NCBI GenBank assembly: GCA_027009605.1
Contig: JALVCY010000686.1
Location: 1 to 6,542 of the forward strand
DNA length: 6,542 nt
Direction of reading: 5' to 3'
DNA from: Saprospiraceae bacterium
GTDB lineage: Bacteria; Bacteroidota; Bacteroidia; Chitinophagales; Saprospiraceae
In this document: one piece after another, positions 1 through 5,925 of the stretch
Layout of the letters: each line of letters begins with the position of its first letter
How positions within the stretch are numbered: position 1 is the stretch's first letter
Notes under the pieces: model-generated
Database searches by the model: none
The model's input: the letters and a program-made list of their open reading frames with translations, nothing else
What the model was told of the DNA's origin: nothing
Position numbers and translations under genes: made by a program

Positions 1-700
1 TATTTTGGATTTGTTTGAAGAGTTGACCGGTGCGCGAATTTACCACATGTACATCTGGCCGGGTGGCGTGCGTCGTGATTTTCCGAAAGGCTTTGCAGAA
101 AAAGTACTTCGGACGATGGATTATTTTGATGGGCGGCTCAAGGAGTATGATAACTTGATGTTTGAAAATAGTATTTTTCAGAAACGGACACAAGGCATAG
201 GCTATGTCTCCCCAAAAAATATTATTGAGCGCGGCGTGGTCGGCCCGGTATTGCGTGGAGCAGGCATTCGGAGTGATATTCGAATTGATGATCCTTATGA
301 AGTGTATGACCAATTAGAATTTAAAATACCTACGCAAACATCCAGCGATATTTGGGGGCGTGCTTTGGTGCGTCGGGAAGAGATGCGTCAGTCCATCCGA
401 ATCATTCGCCAAGTCATAGAAAAAATGCCCAAAGGCGAAGTCTATAATAAGGTACCCAATCCCCAAAAATGGAAAATTCCGGCCGGTGATGCTTTTGCCA
501 GAACGGAATCTGTACGTGGAGAAGTTGGATTTTATGTGGTCAGCGATGGGTCGAACAAACCCCGTAGAGTACATTTGCGCGGAGCGGCGTATGTACATGC
601 GATGACTCTGTTAGAAGATGTATTGGTGGGACAGAATATTTCGGATGTCTCTCCTATTATGAATAGTTTGGGGACTTGCGCACCGGAGATTGAGAGATGA
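1..700 (+). CDS. nuoD: NADH-quinone oxidoreductase subunit D (complex I 49-kDa subunit), C-terminal part, 5'-truncated by the window edge
   Basis: The reading frame enters at base 2 (Ile, then Leu at 5-7) and stops at TGA 698-700, so about 232 C-terminal residues of a protein usually near 400 are present. NuoD lies in the peripheral arm of complex I at the membrane interface and forms much of the quinone pocket with NuoB. Family signatures, numbered from the Leu codon at base 5: LFEELTGAR (3-11) with GGVRRDFP (20-27), GPVLRGAGIRSDIR (80-93), EEMRQSIRIIRQ (125-136), RGEVGFYVVSDGS (171-183), and a tail ending EIER that matches the EVDR end of NuoD. Group 4 NiFe-hydrogenase large subunits share this fold, but their C-terminal DPCxxC nickel ligands are absent; only one Cys is near the end (GTCAPEIER), which supports a quinone-reducing subunit. 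The tail differs from the commoner DIVMGEVDR form. Whether it is fused to NuoC cannot be seen. The next gene on the same strand carries a NuoI domain, consistent with a shared complex. Confidence 0.93.
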   Translation, partial: ILDLFEELTGARIYHMYIWPGGVRRDFPKGFAEKVLRTMDYFDGRLKEYDNLMFENSIFQKRTQGIGYVSPKNIIERGVVGPVLRGAGIRSDIRIDDPYEVYDQLEFKIPTQTSSDIWGRALVRREEMRQSIRIIRQVIEKMPKGEVYNKVPNPQKWKIPAGDAFARTESVRGEVGFYVVSDGSNKPRRVHLRGAAYVHAMTLLEDVLVGQNISDVSPIMNSLGTCAPEIER

Positions 701-771
701 TGTAGGGGAAAGGCTCAAGTTATGGCAGGCATAAAATTGCGTAGATTTTTAGTTTTTGCCATTTTTAATAT

Positions 772-817
772 CCAATCATTTTGAGCTTTGTTGGTTTTTA
801 ATTGGATTGGCTTTTTT
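772..817 (+). terminator. weak terminator-like stem and T tract after nuoD
   Basis: CCAATC at 772-777 can pair with GATTGG at 805-810, followed at once by CTTTTTT (811-817). The loop is long (27 nt) and the stem is only 6 bp and AT-rich, so this is at best a weak or partial intrinsic terminator between nuoD and the flavoprotein gene. An alternative pairing of ATCCAAT (770-776) with ATTGGAT (801-807) competes with it. It could equally be chance in an AT-rich spacer. Confidence 0.22.
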
Positions 818-844
818 CGGAGAGATGAACCAAAACTTTTGTAA

Positions 845-875
845 ACCCTTGACCCTTAACCTTTTACCCTTGACC
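845..875 (+). repeat. short tandem heptamer repeat, unit ACCCTTG
   Basis: Four adjacent 7-nt units read ACCCTTG (845-851), ACCCTTA (852-858), ACCTTTT (859-865) and ACCCTTG (866-872), followed by ACC (873-875). The 10-mer ACCCTTGACC occurs exactly at 845-854 and 866-875. The array lies 46 nt upstream of the flavoprotein start codon. It could be a simple-sequence expansion or a set of binding sites for a regulator on one DNA face per unit pair; nothing in the window decides this. Confidence 0.75.
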
Positions 876-920
876 AACCAAGTAACCGAAATATCGGAAC
901 TTAAGTAAAAAACAGGAGAC

Positions 921-2714
921 ATGAGCTTTTTTAAACTAAAAGGAACACTTCGACCACTGACTGCACTGAAGCAGTTTGCGAAGTTGCCACATACGCTTCA
1001 ATATCCGGAAATACCGGTAGAAGCATCGGATAGATATCGGGGCTTTCATTATAATGAAATTGATGTTTGTATCGGTTGTGGAAACTGCTCGACTATATGC
1101 ATGAATGAAGCGATTGATATGGTGGACGTGCCGGATGTGGATGGAGAAAAAGGGGATTCCGGTTTGCGTCCGCGAATTGATTATGGACGCTGCTGTTATT
1201 GTGCGCTGTGTGTGGATGTATGTCCGACGGGTTCGTTGGCCATGACCAAAGATTTTTTGCATGTCGATGACAATCCGGATAACTTTTTATGGTTGGCCGG
1301 AATAGCGAATCCGGAAGGAAAGGAAAAGTTGAGTTATACTTCTTCCATAGAAGAATCGCTCAATGATTTTACCCGAATCCCGATGGCAGAATTAGAAGGC
1401 AAGGAGCGTGTGAAAAGTTTTGCGGAAGTCGTACTCGGCTACAGCAAGCAACAAGCTCAAGAAGAAGCTGCTCGATGTATTTCTTGTGGATTGTGTACGG
1501 AAGCCTGCCCGGATCACATGCACATTCCTGAGTACATTAATGCGATTGCTGCGGCCAAAGACGCTGACGCTCTGCGAATTATATATGATAATAATCCCCT
1601 TCCGGAAATGTGTGGGAAGGTTTGTACCAGACGTTGTGAAGATGTATGTGCGATAGGAACACGGGGCGAACCGGTAGCCATTCGCTGGCTAAAACGCTAC
1701 GCGACAGAGACCGCCATCAATGCTCAGATGACTAGAGAAATTGTTGATCCCGAAATAAAAGTGCCTAACGGTTACAAAGTTTCGGTGATAGGTGCAGGGC
1801 CTTCGGGCTTGACGGCTGCTTATTATTTGGCGCTCAAAGGCTACAGTGTAACCATCTATGAAGCGAATCCAAAAGCGGGTGGAATGACCATGTACGGGAT
1901 TCCAAAATATCGTTTCCCAATCGAATCTATTGACAAGCAAATTCAATATATTCAGAGCATCGGTGTCCAAATTAATTTTAATACTAAAGTCGGAAAGGAC
2001 ATTACTTTCAAAGAAATTTATGACCAAAGTGATGCTGTATTCATGGGCGTTGGTTTCCCCAAAGCTTGGACTTTGGGTATTGACGGAGAAGATGCTATCG
2101 GCTCCATGCAAGCGGTGAATTATTTGCATATAATCAACTCGGATGAAGATGTAGAAATAGGAAATAAAGTAGCCATTATTGGTGGTGGTAATGTGGCCAT
2201 TGATGCGGCTCGTGTTTCCGCAAGGATGGGTGCAGAAGTCACCATGCTCTACCGTCGTCGAGTGAAAGATATGCCGGCAGACCGGGAAGAAATTGAAGGA
2301 GCAGAAGATGAAGGCATCAAAATTGAGCCACAAGCCATCCCTATCAAAATCCATAAAGACGAAAATGGAAAAGTAAAAGCCATCGAATACCTGAAAGCAG
2401 AAATGGTTCCCGATGATAAAGGCGGTCGCCCAAGACCGGTGGCCATTGAAGGCAGCAACACTATTTTAGAAGTAACTTCCGTAATGGCGGCTATCGGCCA
2501 ACAAGGCGATTATTCCTTCCTGGAAGATGAATTCCTGGAACGCATCAAAGTAGAACGAGGCCGTTTTATAGTCGATGAAAATCAGCGCACCGGCGATCCT
2601 AAAATCTATGCAGGCGGTGATTCTGCAAACCGGACGGCGGATGCGATTAGTGCGATTGCGGATGGATTCCGGGCTTGTAAGGCGATTGACCGGATGTTGA
2701 TGGGGGGTGAGTAG
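921..2714 (+). CDS. Fusion of NuoI-type 2x[4Fe-4S] ferredoxin with a GltD-like FAD/NAD(P)H oxidoreductase
   Basis: 597 residues. Residues 1-115 are NuoI-like: an N-terminal segment ending in LQYPE, RYRGFH at 38-43, then C50xxC53xxC56xxxC60 and C91xxC94xxC97xxxC101-P, the eight ligands of two [4Fe-4S] clusters. After a linker, LGYSKQQAQEEAARC (172-186) opens an Fe-S domain of the GltD/dihydropyrimidine dehydrogenase type, with C186xxC189xxC192xxxC196-P and C231xxxC235xxxC239xxxC243 in an NPLPEMCGKVC context. Residues 285-595 form the two-dinucleotide-fold oxidoreductase: FAD site GAGPSG (291-296), NAD(P) site GGGNVAIDAAR (421-431), YRRR (444-447) followed by MPADREE, whose arginines favour NADPH by analogy to GltD, and the second FAD motif AGGDSANRTADAISAIADG (564-582). 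Inferred role: oxidise NAD(P)H at FAD and pass electrons through four clusters to a complex I-type quinone module, which fits the nuoD gene 220 bp upstream. The start is supported by the NuoI-like N terminus; AGGAG (914-918) sits only 2 nt before ATG. The residue after C60 is Met where Pro is usual. No frameshift is seen. Confidence 0.9.
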   Translation: MSFFKLKGTLRPLTALKQFAKLPHTLQYPEIPVEASDRYRGFHYNEIDVCIGCGNCSTICMNEAIDMVDVPDVDGEKGDSGLRPRIDYGRCCYCALCVDVCPTGSLAMTKDFLHVDDNPDNFLWLAGIANPEGKEKLSYTSSIEESLNDFTRIPMAELEGKERVKSFAEVVLGYSKQQAQEEAARCISCGLCTEACPDHMHIPEYINAIAAAKDADALRIIYDNNPLPEMCGKVCTRRCEDVCAIGTRGEPVAIRWLKRYATETAINAQMTREIVDPEIKVPNGYKVSVIGAGPSGLTAAYYLALKGYSVTIYEANPKAGGMTMYGIPKYRFPIESIDKQIQYIQSIGVQINFNTKVGKDITFKEIYDQSDAVFMGVGFPKAWTLGIDGEDAIGSMQAVNYLHIINSDEDVEIGNKVAIIGGGNVAIDAARVSARMGAEVTMLYRRRVKDMPADREEIEGAEDEGIKIEPQAIPIKIHKDENGKVKAIEYLKAEMVPDDKGGRPRPVAIEGSNTILEVTSVMAAIGQQGDYSFLEDEFLERIKVERGRFIVDENQRTGDPKIYAGGDSANRTADAISAIADGFRACKAIDRMLMGGE

Positions 2715-2723
2715 GTTTGGATT

Positions 2724-2732
2724 GGGGGGGGG
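2724..2732 (+). repeat. nine-G homopolymer just after the flavoprotein stop codon
   Basis: A run of nine G residues starts 10 nt after the TAG stop at 2712-2714; a second run of six G (2702-2707) lies inside the last codons. Such tracts are prone to slippage. Here the longer one is outside the coding frame, so slippage there would not change the protein, while slippage in the six-G run would replace the final Gly-Glu and the stop. Confidence 0.8.
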
Positions 2733-2785
2733 CAATTGTTGAGTTTACTCCTAAAAGTTGAGCGTGGTGGTTGGCTCTTGAGTCC

Positions 2786-2873
2786 ACAAAATTTTATTCT
2801 GTTTCTTCATCAAACTTTCCAAAAGTTTAAAACTTTTGGAAAGTTCATGTATCGTAACCAAACAAAATTTTGT
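2786..2873. repeat. 88-bp imperfect palindrome (long hairpin, possible MITE-like or terminator element)
   Basis: The core is a perfect 16-bp inverted repeat, 2813-2828 against 2830-2845 (arm begins AACTTTCCAAAAG), with a single A between the arms. Outside it the match continues imperfectly to a second perfect block: ACAAAATTTT at 2786-2795 pairs with AAAATTTTGT at 2864-2873. The arms are 43 and 44 nt. The transcript would fold into one long hairpin that could end the transcript of the upstream flavoprotein gene, but there is no plain T tract after it. I see no target-site duplication or transposase, so mobility is only a guess from its shape. From memory, similar TTTCCAAAAGTTT palindromes are common between Bacteroidota genes; I cannot verify this here. 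Confidence 0.8.
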
Positions 2874-3163
2874 ACCATGGTTCAATTCTTGGCCGCTGTG
2901 ATTATGTTTAGCGATTTCAAGAAATGGCCATAACGCAAGCCGCTTAATGGCCTTTGTCCGACCAACTGTCGGGATAAGTTCCAAGTTATAGCTAATGAGC
3001 GAAGCGAATTTGCACATCAGGCAGTTGAAAGTAATGCGGTCAGTTTACTTAGTTGGTTTTTATAACTTGTTGATTATCAGGGTATTTTATTGATTGACTA
3101 AAGGGCATATCGCTCAGGGCATCTTGGGCTACTGATTACATCGCTGCCCCAAATTTTTCCTAT
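2874..3163. other. non-coding stretch with no recognisable gene
   Basis: No frame here shows a recognisable protein, and the short open frames crossing it run through the palindrome to the left. Small repeats can be seen: AGGGCAT at 3102-3108 and 3116-3122 (with the inverse ATGCCCT at 3196-3202), and ATGGCC twice near 2925-2955. It could be the worn remnant of a mobile element or gene, since it separates the complex I genes from the AT-rich accessory genes, but no transposase fragment can be named. Confidence 0.5.
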
Positions 3164-3255
3164 AATCGTATCGTGAGCTTGCTTTGGGCAAAATAATGCC
3201 CTTAAAATTTGAATAAATGAAGGTTTCTATGTACTTTTGGATTGATATGAGAAAG
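3164..3255 (+). repeat. leader repeat, copy 1 (upstream of the 152-residue protein)
   Basis: This segment matches 5926-6029 in order and direction. The best part, 3221-3255 against 5995-6029, has 28 of 35 bases identical without a gap, including AGGTTTCT and TGATATGAGA. Weaker similarity runs upstream: the AATCGT..TCG..AGC.TGC stretch at 3164-3182 matches 15 of 19 bases, followed by spaced TTT, AAAA, ATG and ATT blocks; copy 2 carries about 13 extra bases. The promoter at 3208-3239 lies within it. Confidence 0.6.
3208..3239 (+). promoter_or_regulatory. Bacteroidota-type promoter for the 152-residue protein gene
   Basis: TTTG (3208-3211) is followed after exactly 20 nt by TACTTTTG (3232-3239), a full match to the Bacteroidota consensus TTTG-N19-21-TAnnTTTG for the -33 and -7 boxes. 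Transcription would begin around 3244-3248, giving a leader of about 35 nt before the ATG at 3280. A 5-bp hairpin with GGGCA at 3186-3190 and TGCCC at 3197-3201 lies just upstream of the -33 box. Confidence 0.7.
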
Positions 3256-3279
3256 ACCTGTTTCATTAAGACTAAGTAA

Positions 3280-3738
3280 ATGTATAAAGATAAAAAGCCA
3301 CTATATCGAAAAGTGAATACAAGAGCGAGAAGTGTACGGCATAATTTTGGTGGTGATTTTAAATATTCAAGAAACCGGAAACGAGATTCTGTAGAACAAG
3401 TAAAAGGTTCGATGCACGGAAAAAAGGAGAGAGGATATGATTATACCCCTTTGTTTAGATTTCTCTTATCAAAAGTTGGAGAAGATTGGAATGAAATATA
3501 TAGAGAAGCTAGCTCCCGCCTTGACAAAACAGAACCTATTTACTGGTTGGTGGCCATGAAAGAAGAAGATGAAAAGGAATATGTGCGAACCGGTGAGTCA
3601 ACGTATTTCTCAGGTATGTATGTGGATGATAATGAGAAGTTGCGATTAGTAAATCCCGAACTACAGGCAAAAAACTTGACTCCATTTTGTGATTGCTGTA
3701 CTCATACTCTAAATGGAAAGGTATTTGGAGCTGAATGA
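3280..3738 (+). CDS. conserved-looking hypothetical protein, 152 residues, C-terminal CxCC cluster
   Basis: The function is not recognised. The first 50 residues are strongly basic (KPLYRKVNTRARSVRH, then RNRKR at 31-35) and rich in Gly and Asn around HNFGGDFKYS (21-30), suggesting nucleic-acid or RNA contact or a disordered tail. Residues 54-81 (DYTPLFRFLLSKVGEDW onward) look like a helical, conserved core. Residues 85-116 look like strands with many acidic positions. The end has C137, C139 and C140 followed by His142, a set that could bind metal but is incomplete alone. There is no signal peptide or membrane segment, so it is probably cytoplasmic. ATG at 3280 follows a good promoter with a short leader and an A-rich TAAG..TAA context, normal for start sites without a Shine-Dalgarno sequence. 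I recall similar small proteins in Bacteroidota and cyanobacteria without assigned roles; this is not verified. An attC-like palindrome begins 10 nt after its stop. Confidence 0.75.
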   Translation: MYKDKKPLYRKVNTRARSVRHNFGGDFKYSRNRKRDSVEQVKGSMHGKKERGYDYTPLFRFLLSKVGEDWNEIYREASSRLDKTEPIYWLVAMKEEDEKEYVRTGESTYFSGMYVDDNEKLRLVNPELQAKNLTPFCDCCTHTLNGKVFGAE

Positions 3739-3748
3739 AAAACAAAGA

Positions 3749-3815
3749 CACTACGTCGTATATATGAAGGCATAGTTCCTATTTGATTGCTACTTTTCAT
3801 ATACTTAACGTTGTG
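3749..3815 (+). repeat. two-box palindrome with attC/cassette-end-like geometry
   Basis: Outer arms CACTACGT (3749-3756) and ACGTTGTG (3808-3815) pair at 7 of 8 positions. Inner arms TATATGAA (3761-3768) and TTCATATA (3796-3803) pair perfectly, and both sides have a 4-nt unpaired spacer between boxes (3757-3760 and 3804-3807). The centre is a 27-nt loop with weak extra pairing. This R-L / L-R layout with a symmetric spacer is that of an integron attC site. GTTGTGC (3811-3816 plus flank) differs from the attC core GTTRRRY at one base. No integrase gene or second copy is seen in the window, so recombination activity is unproven. A plain RNA hairpin at the gene end is the alternative; no T tract follows. 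Confidence 0.45.
3782..3813 (+). promoter_or_regulatory. probable promoter for the M48 protease gene, inside the palindrome
   Basis: TTTG (3782-3785), then 20 nt, then TAACGTTG (3806-3813), which matches TAnnTTTG at five of the six fixed positions. The spacing equals that of the promoter at 3208-3239. Transcription would start near 3820, about 30 nt before the ATG at 3851. The -7 box overlaps the right outer arm of the palindrome. Confidence 0.45.
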
Positions 3816-3850
3816 CGAGTAAAAAGAAAAACTAAAAATCATATAAATAA

Positions 3851-5887
3851 ATGAAAATAAACGAAGTAAGAATCTCTGATGATTTTAAATCTCAAGTAGT
3901 TAAGACGAAATTTTCTATATTTCTTTTTGTAGTTGTTTATCTTATCCTTTTCTTGTTGGCAATTGCTTTAACAGCTCTTAGTGTTTATGCTGGAATAATG
4001 TTGATTATTTCTTTTCCAAGATTTATTACCATAGCTTTAGGTGCCGGGCTTGCGAGTTTTGGTTTTTTAATCTTAATTTTCTTAATTAAGTTTATTTTTA
4101 AATCACATAAGATTGACTATTCACATCTGACAGAAGTATATAGAAAAGATGAACCTGAGCTTTTCAAAATGTTAGATGAATTGACTTATAAAATTGACAC
4201 CGATTTTCCCAAAAAGGTATTCCTTTCTGCGGATGTAAATGCTTCTGTTTTTTACGATTCGAATTTTTGGAGTATGTTTTTTCCAATCAAAAAAAATCTT
4301 CAAATTGGACTTGGGTTGGTAAATACTGTCTCAAAAGACGAGCTTAAAGCAATTCTATCACATGAGTTTGGACATTTTTCTCAAAAATCAATGAAAGCAG
4401 GTAGTTTTGTCTATAATGTAAATCAAGTCATTTTTAATATGTTATTTGATAATGAATCATTTGAGAATCTATCCCACAAATGGGCAAGTACAAGTAGTTA
4501 TATAGAGATCTTTGTGCTCTTAGCTATGAAAGTAATCCAAGGGATACAATGGATTTTACGGAAGGTTTACGAAATCATAAACATAAACTACTTAGCTCTT
4601 TCAAGAGAAATGGAGTTTCATGCAGATGAAATAGCTGCAAATGTAACTGGATACAAGCCATTAAAAAACTCTTTACTTAGATTACAGTTAGCTGACCATG
4701 CTTTTAATTCTGTATTATCATTTTATAGTGAAAAAATTGAAAACAGTATTGTTAGCAAAAACATATACAGGGAGCAATCATTTGTAATGAACTTTCTCGC
4801 AAAGGACGACGAATTAGAAATCATTAATGGTTTTCCATTGGTTTCTATACATGATTTGAATAAATACAATAAATCAAAACTAAATGTTAAAGATCAATGG
4901 GCTTCACACCCAAGTACCAAAGATAGAATTGAACATTTAGAAAGAACAAATCTGCTAACTGAACAAAGAGGAATTGAACCTGCCAACGAACTATTTGCCA
5001 ATATAGATGCTACTCAGGAAATGATTACGCAAAAGCTGTTTAGCAGTGTCGAAACACAAGAGAAACCAAAAGCCCTTTCATTTAATGATTTTGTGAATGA
5101 ATTTGAAATAGAGTATTCAAACAATTCTTTATCAAAGATTTACAATGGATATTACAATGATAAAAATCCCGTAAAAATAGATATAACAAGGCCTAATAAT
5201 ATTAATGAAAGTCTAACTGTTCAAAATTTATTTTCGGATGAAAAAGTAGATTTAGTTTACACAAGCATTGCTCTACAAAATGATATTGATTCCTTGACCT
5301 TAATTTCAAAAAAAGAAACAAAAGTAAAAACATTTGACTATGATGGTGTCAAGTATAAAAGAAAAGCAAGTAAAAAACTTCAAGAAAAATTAAAAATCGA
5401 ATTAGAACAGATAAATCAAAAAATCAAAGAAAATGATTTAAATATTTTTTCTTATTTCAAGCAAAAAGAAAGTGGAAAAAACGGAGCAAAGCTAGTTGGT
5501 TTATACAAGAATTATTTTGACTATGATAGCGGATTTGAAGAGAGAATTGATGTTTATAACGAACTATTAAAAAGCTTACAATTTATTCAGTTCTCAGCTG
5601 GGATTGAAGAAATAAAAAGGAATTTTAGCAGTAATAAAGTACTTGAAGCAGAGTTAAAAAATAACATAAAAGGCTTCTTTAAAAACAATGTTAATCTTAC
5701 GAAAAACATTAAAGATTTATTTGAATTGTACCTTTCAAAAGATTGGGAATATTTTGGTCATGAAATGTATTTAGATAAAAACTTGGAAATGCTTTTCAAA
5801 GTTTTGGATTATTACTTAAAAACGTTGACGAAAGAATATTTTAAACACAAAAAACAATTATTAGATTATCAAATTGAGCTGTTATAA
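3851..5887 (+). CDS. M48-family membrane zinc metalloprotease with long C-terminal extension
   Basis: 678 residues. The zinc site is H171-E172-F173-G174-H175 in ILSHEFGHFSQKS, and the third ligand is E255 in SREMEFHADE (251-260), the SRxxEFxAD form of M48. ASHPSTKDRIEHL (351-363) matches the THPPTEERI stretch that closes M48 catalytic domains. Two hydrophobic segments precede the domain (about 21-54 and 57-84) and another lies between the zinc motifs (about 217-236), as in HtpX-type proteases, so the enzyme should sit in the inner membrane with its active site probably in the cytoplasm. HtpX is near 290 residues; here about 310 more follow residue 370. They are Lys/Glu/Asn-rich, largely helical, with a likely coiled coil at 503-530, and match no domain I know. 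Family members clear misfolded membrane proteins or process specific substrates; the substrate here is unknown. The start is set by the A/T-rich AAATAAATG context and the complete first membrane segment. The gene is markedly more AT-rich than nuoD and the flavoprotein, suggesting separate acquisition. Confidence 0.88.
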   Translation: MKINEVRISDDFKSQVVKTKFSIFLFVVVYLILFLLAIALTALSVYAGIMLIISFPRFITIALGAGLASFGFLILIFLIKFIFKSHKIDYSHLTEVYRKDEPELFKMLDELTYKIDTDFPKKVFLSADVNASVFYDSNFWSMFFPIKKNLQIGLGLVNTVSKDELKAILSHEFGHFSQKSMKAGSFVYNVNQVIFNMLFDNESFENLSHKWASTSSYIEIFVLLAMKVIQGIQWILRKVYEIININYLALSREMEFHADEIAANVTGYKPLKNSLLRLQLADHAFNSVLSFYSEKIENSIVSKNIYREQSFVMNFLAKDDELEIINGFPLVSIHDLNKYNKSKLNVKDQWASHPSTKDRIEHLERTNLLTEQRGIEPANELFANIDATQEMITQKLFSSVETQEKPKALSFNDFVNEFEIEYSNNSLSKIYNGYYNDKNPVKIDITRPNNINESLTVQNLFSDEKVDLVYTSIALQNDIDSLTLISKKETKVKTFDYDGVKYKRKASKKLQEKLKIELEQINQKIKENDLNIFSYFKQKESGKNGAKLVGLYKNYFDYDSGFEERIDVYNELLKSLQFIQFSAGIEEIKRNFSSNKVLEAELKNNIKGFFKNNVNLTKNIKDLFELYLSKDWEYFGHEMYLDKNLEMLFKVLDYYLKTLTKEYFKHKKQLLDYQIELL

Positions 5888-5925
5888 GAAAACGACCACA
5901 ATATGGTGTAATCGGTTATCCCTGC

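Noticed and set aside
1..700. Large subunit of a group 4 NiFe hydrogenase
   Set aside because: The nickel-binding C-terminal DPCxxC motif is missing and the protein ends in the EIER tail typical of NuoD.
865..872. TACCCTTG as the -7 box of a promoter for the flavoprotein gene
   Set aside because: It is one base off consensus, arises from the heptamer repeat, and the nearest TTTG (838-841) is 23 nt away, outside the usual 19-21.
1689..2354. 221-codon open frame on the - strand
   Set aside because: It lies wholly within the well-supported flavoprotein gene, and its translation is rich in His, Phe and Asn with no domain. It is a shadow of the + strand coding bias.
2736..2933. 65-codon open frame on the + strand after the flavoprotein
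   Set aside because: It also crosses the palindrome, has no leader features and an implausible composition.
2751..3017. 88-codon open frame on the - strand
   Set aside because: It runs through the 88-bp palindrome, matches nothing I recognise and has no promoter-like sequence. It is probably a by-product of the repeat.
2962..3068. Inverted pairs CCAACT/AGTTGG and AAGTTATA/TATAACTT
   Set aside because: The pairs are not nested in an order that could form one hairpin, so they are most likely chance matches in AT-rich DNA.
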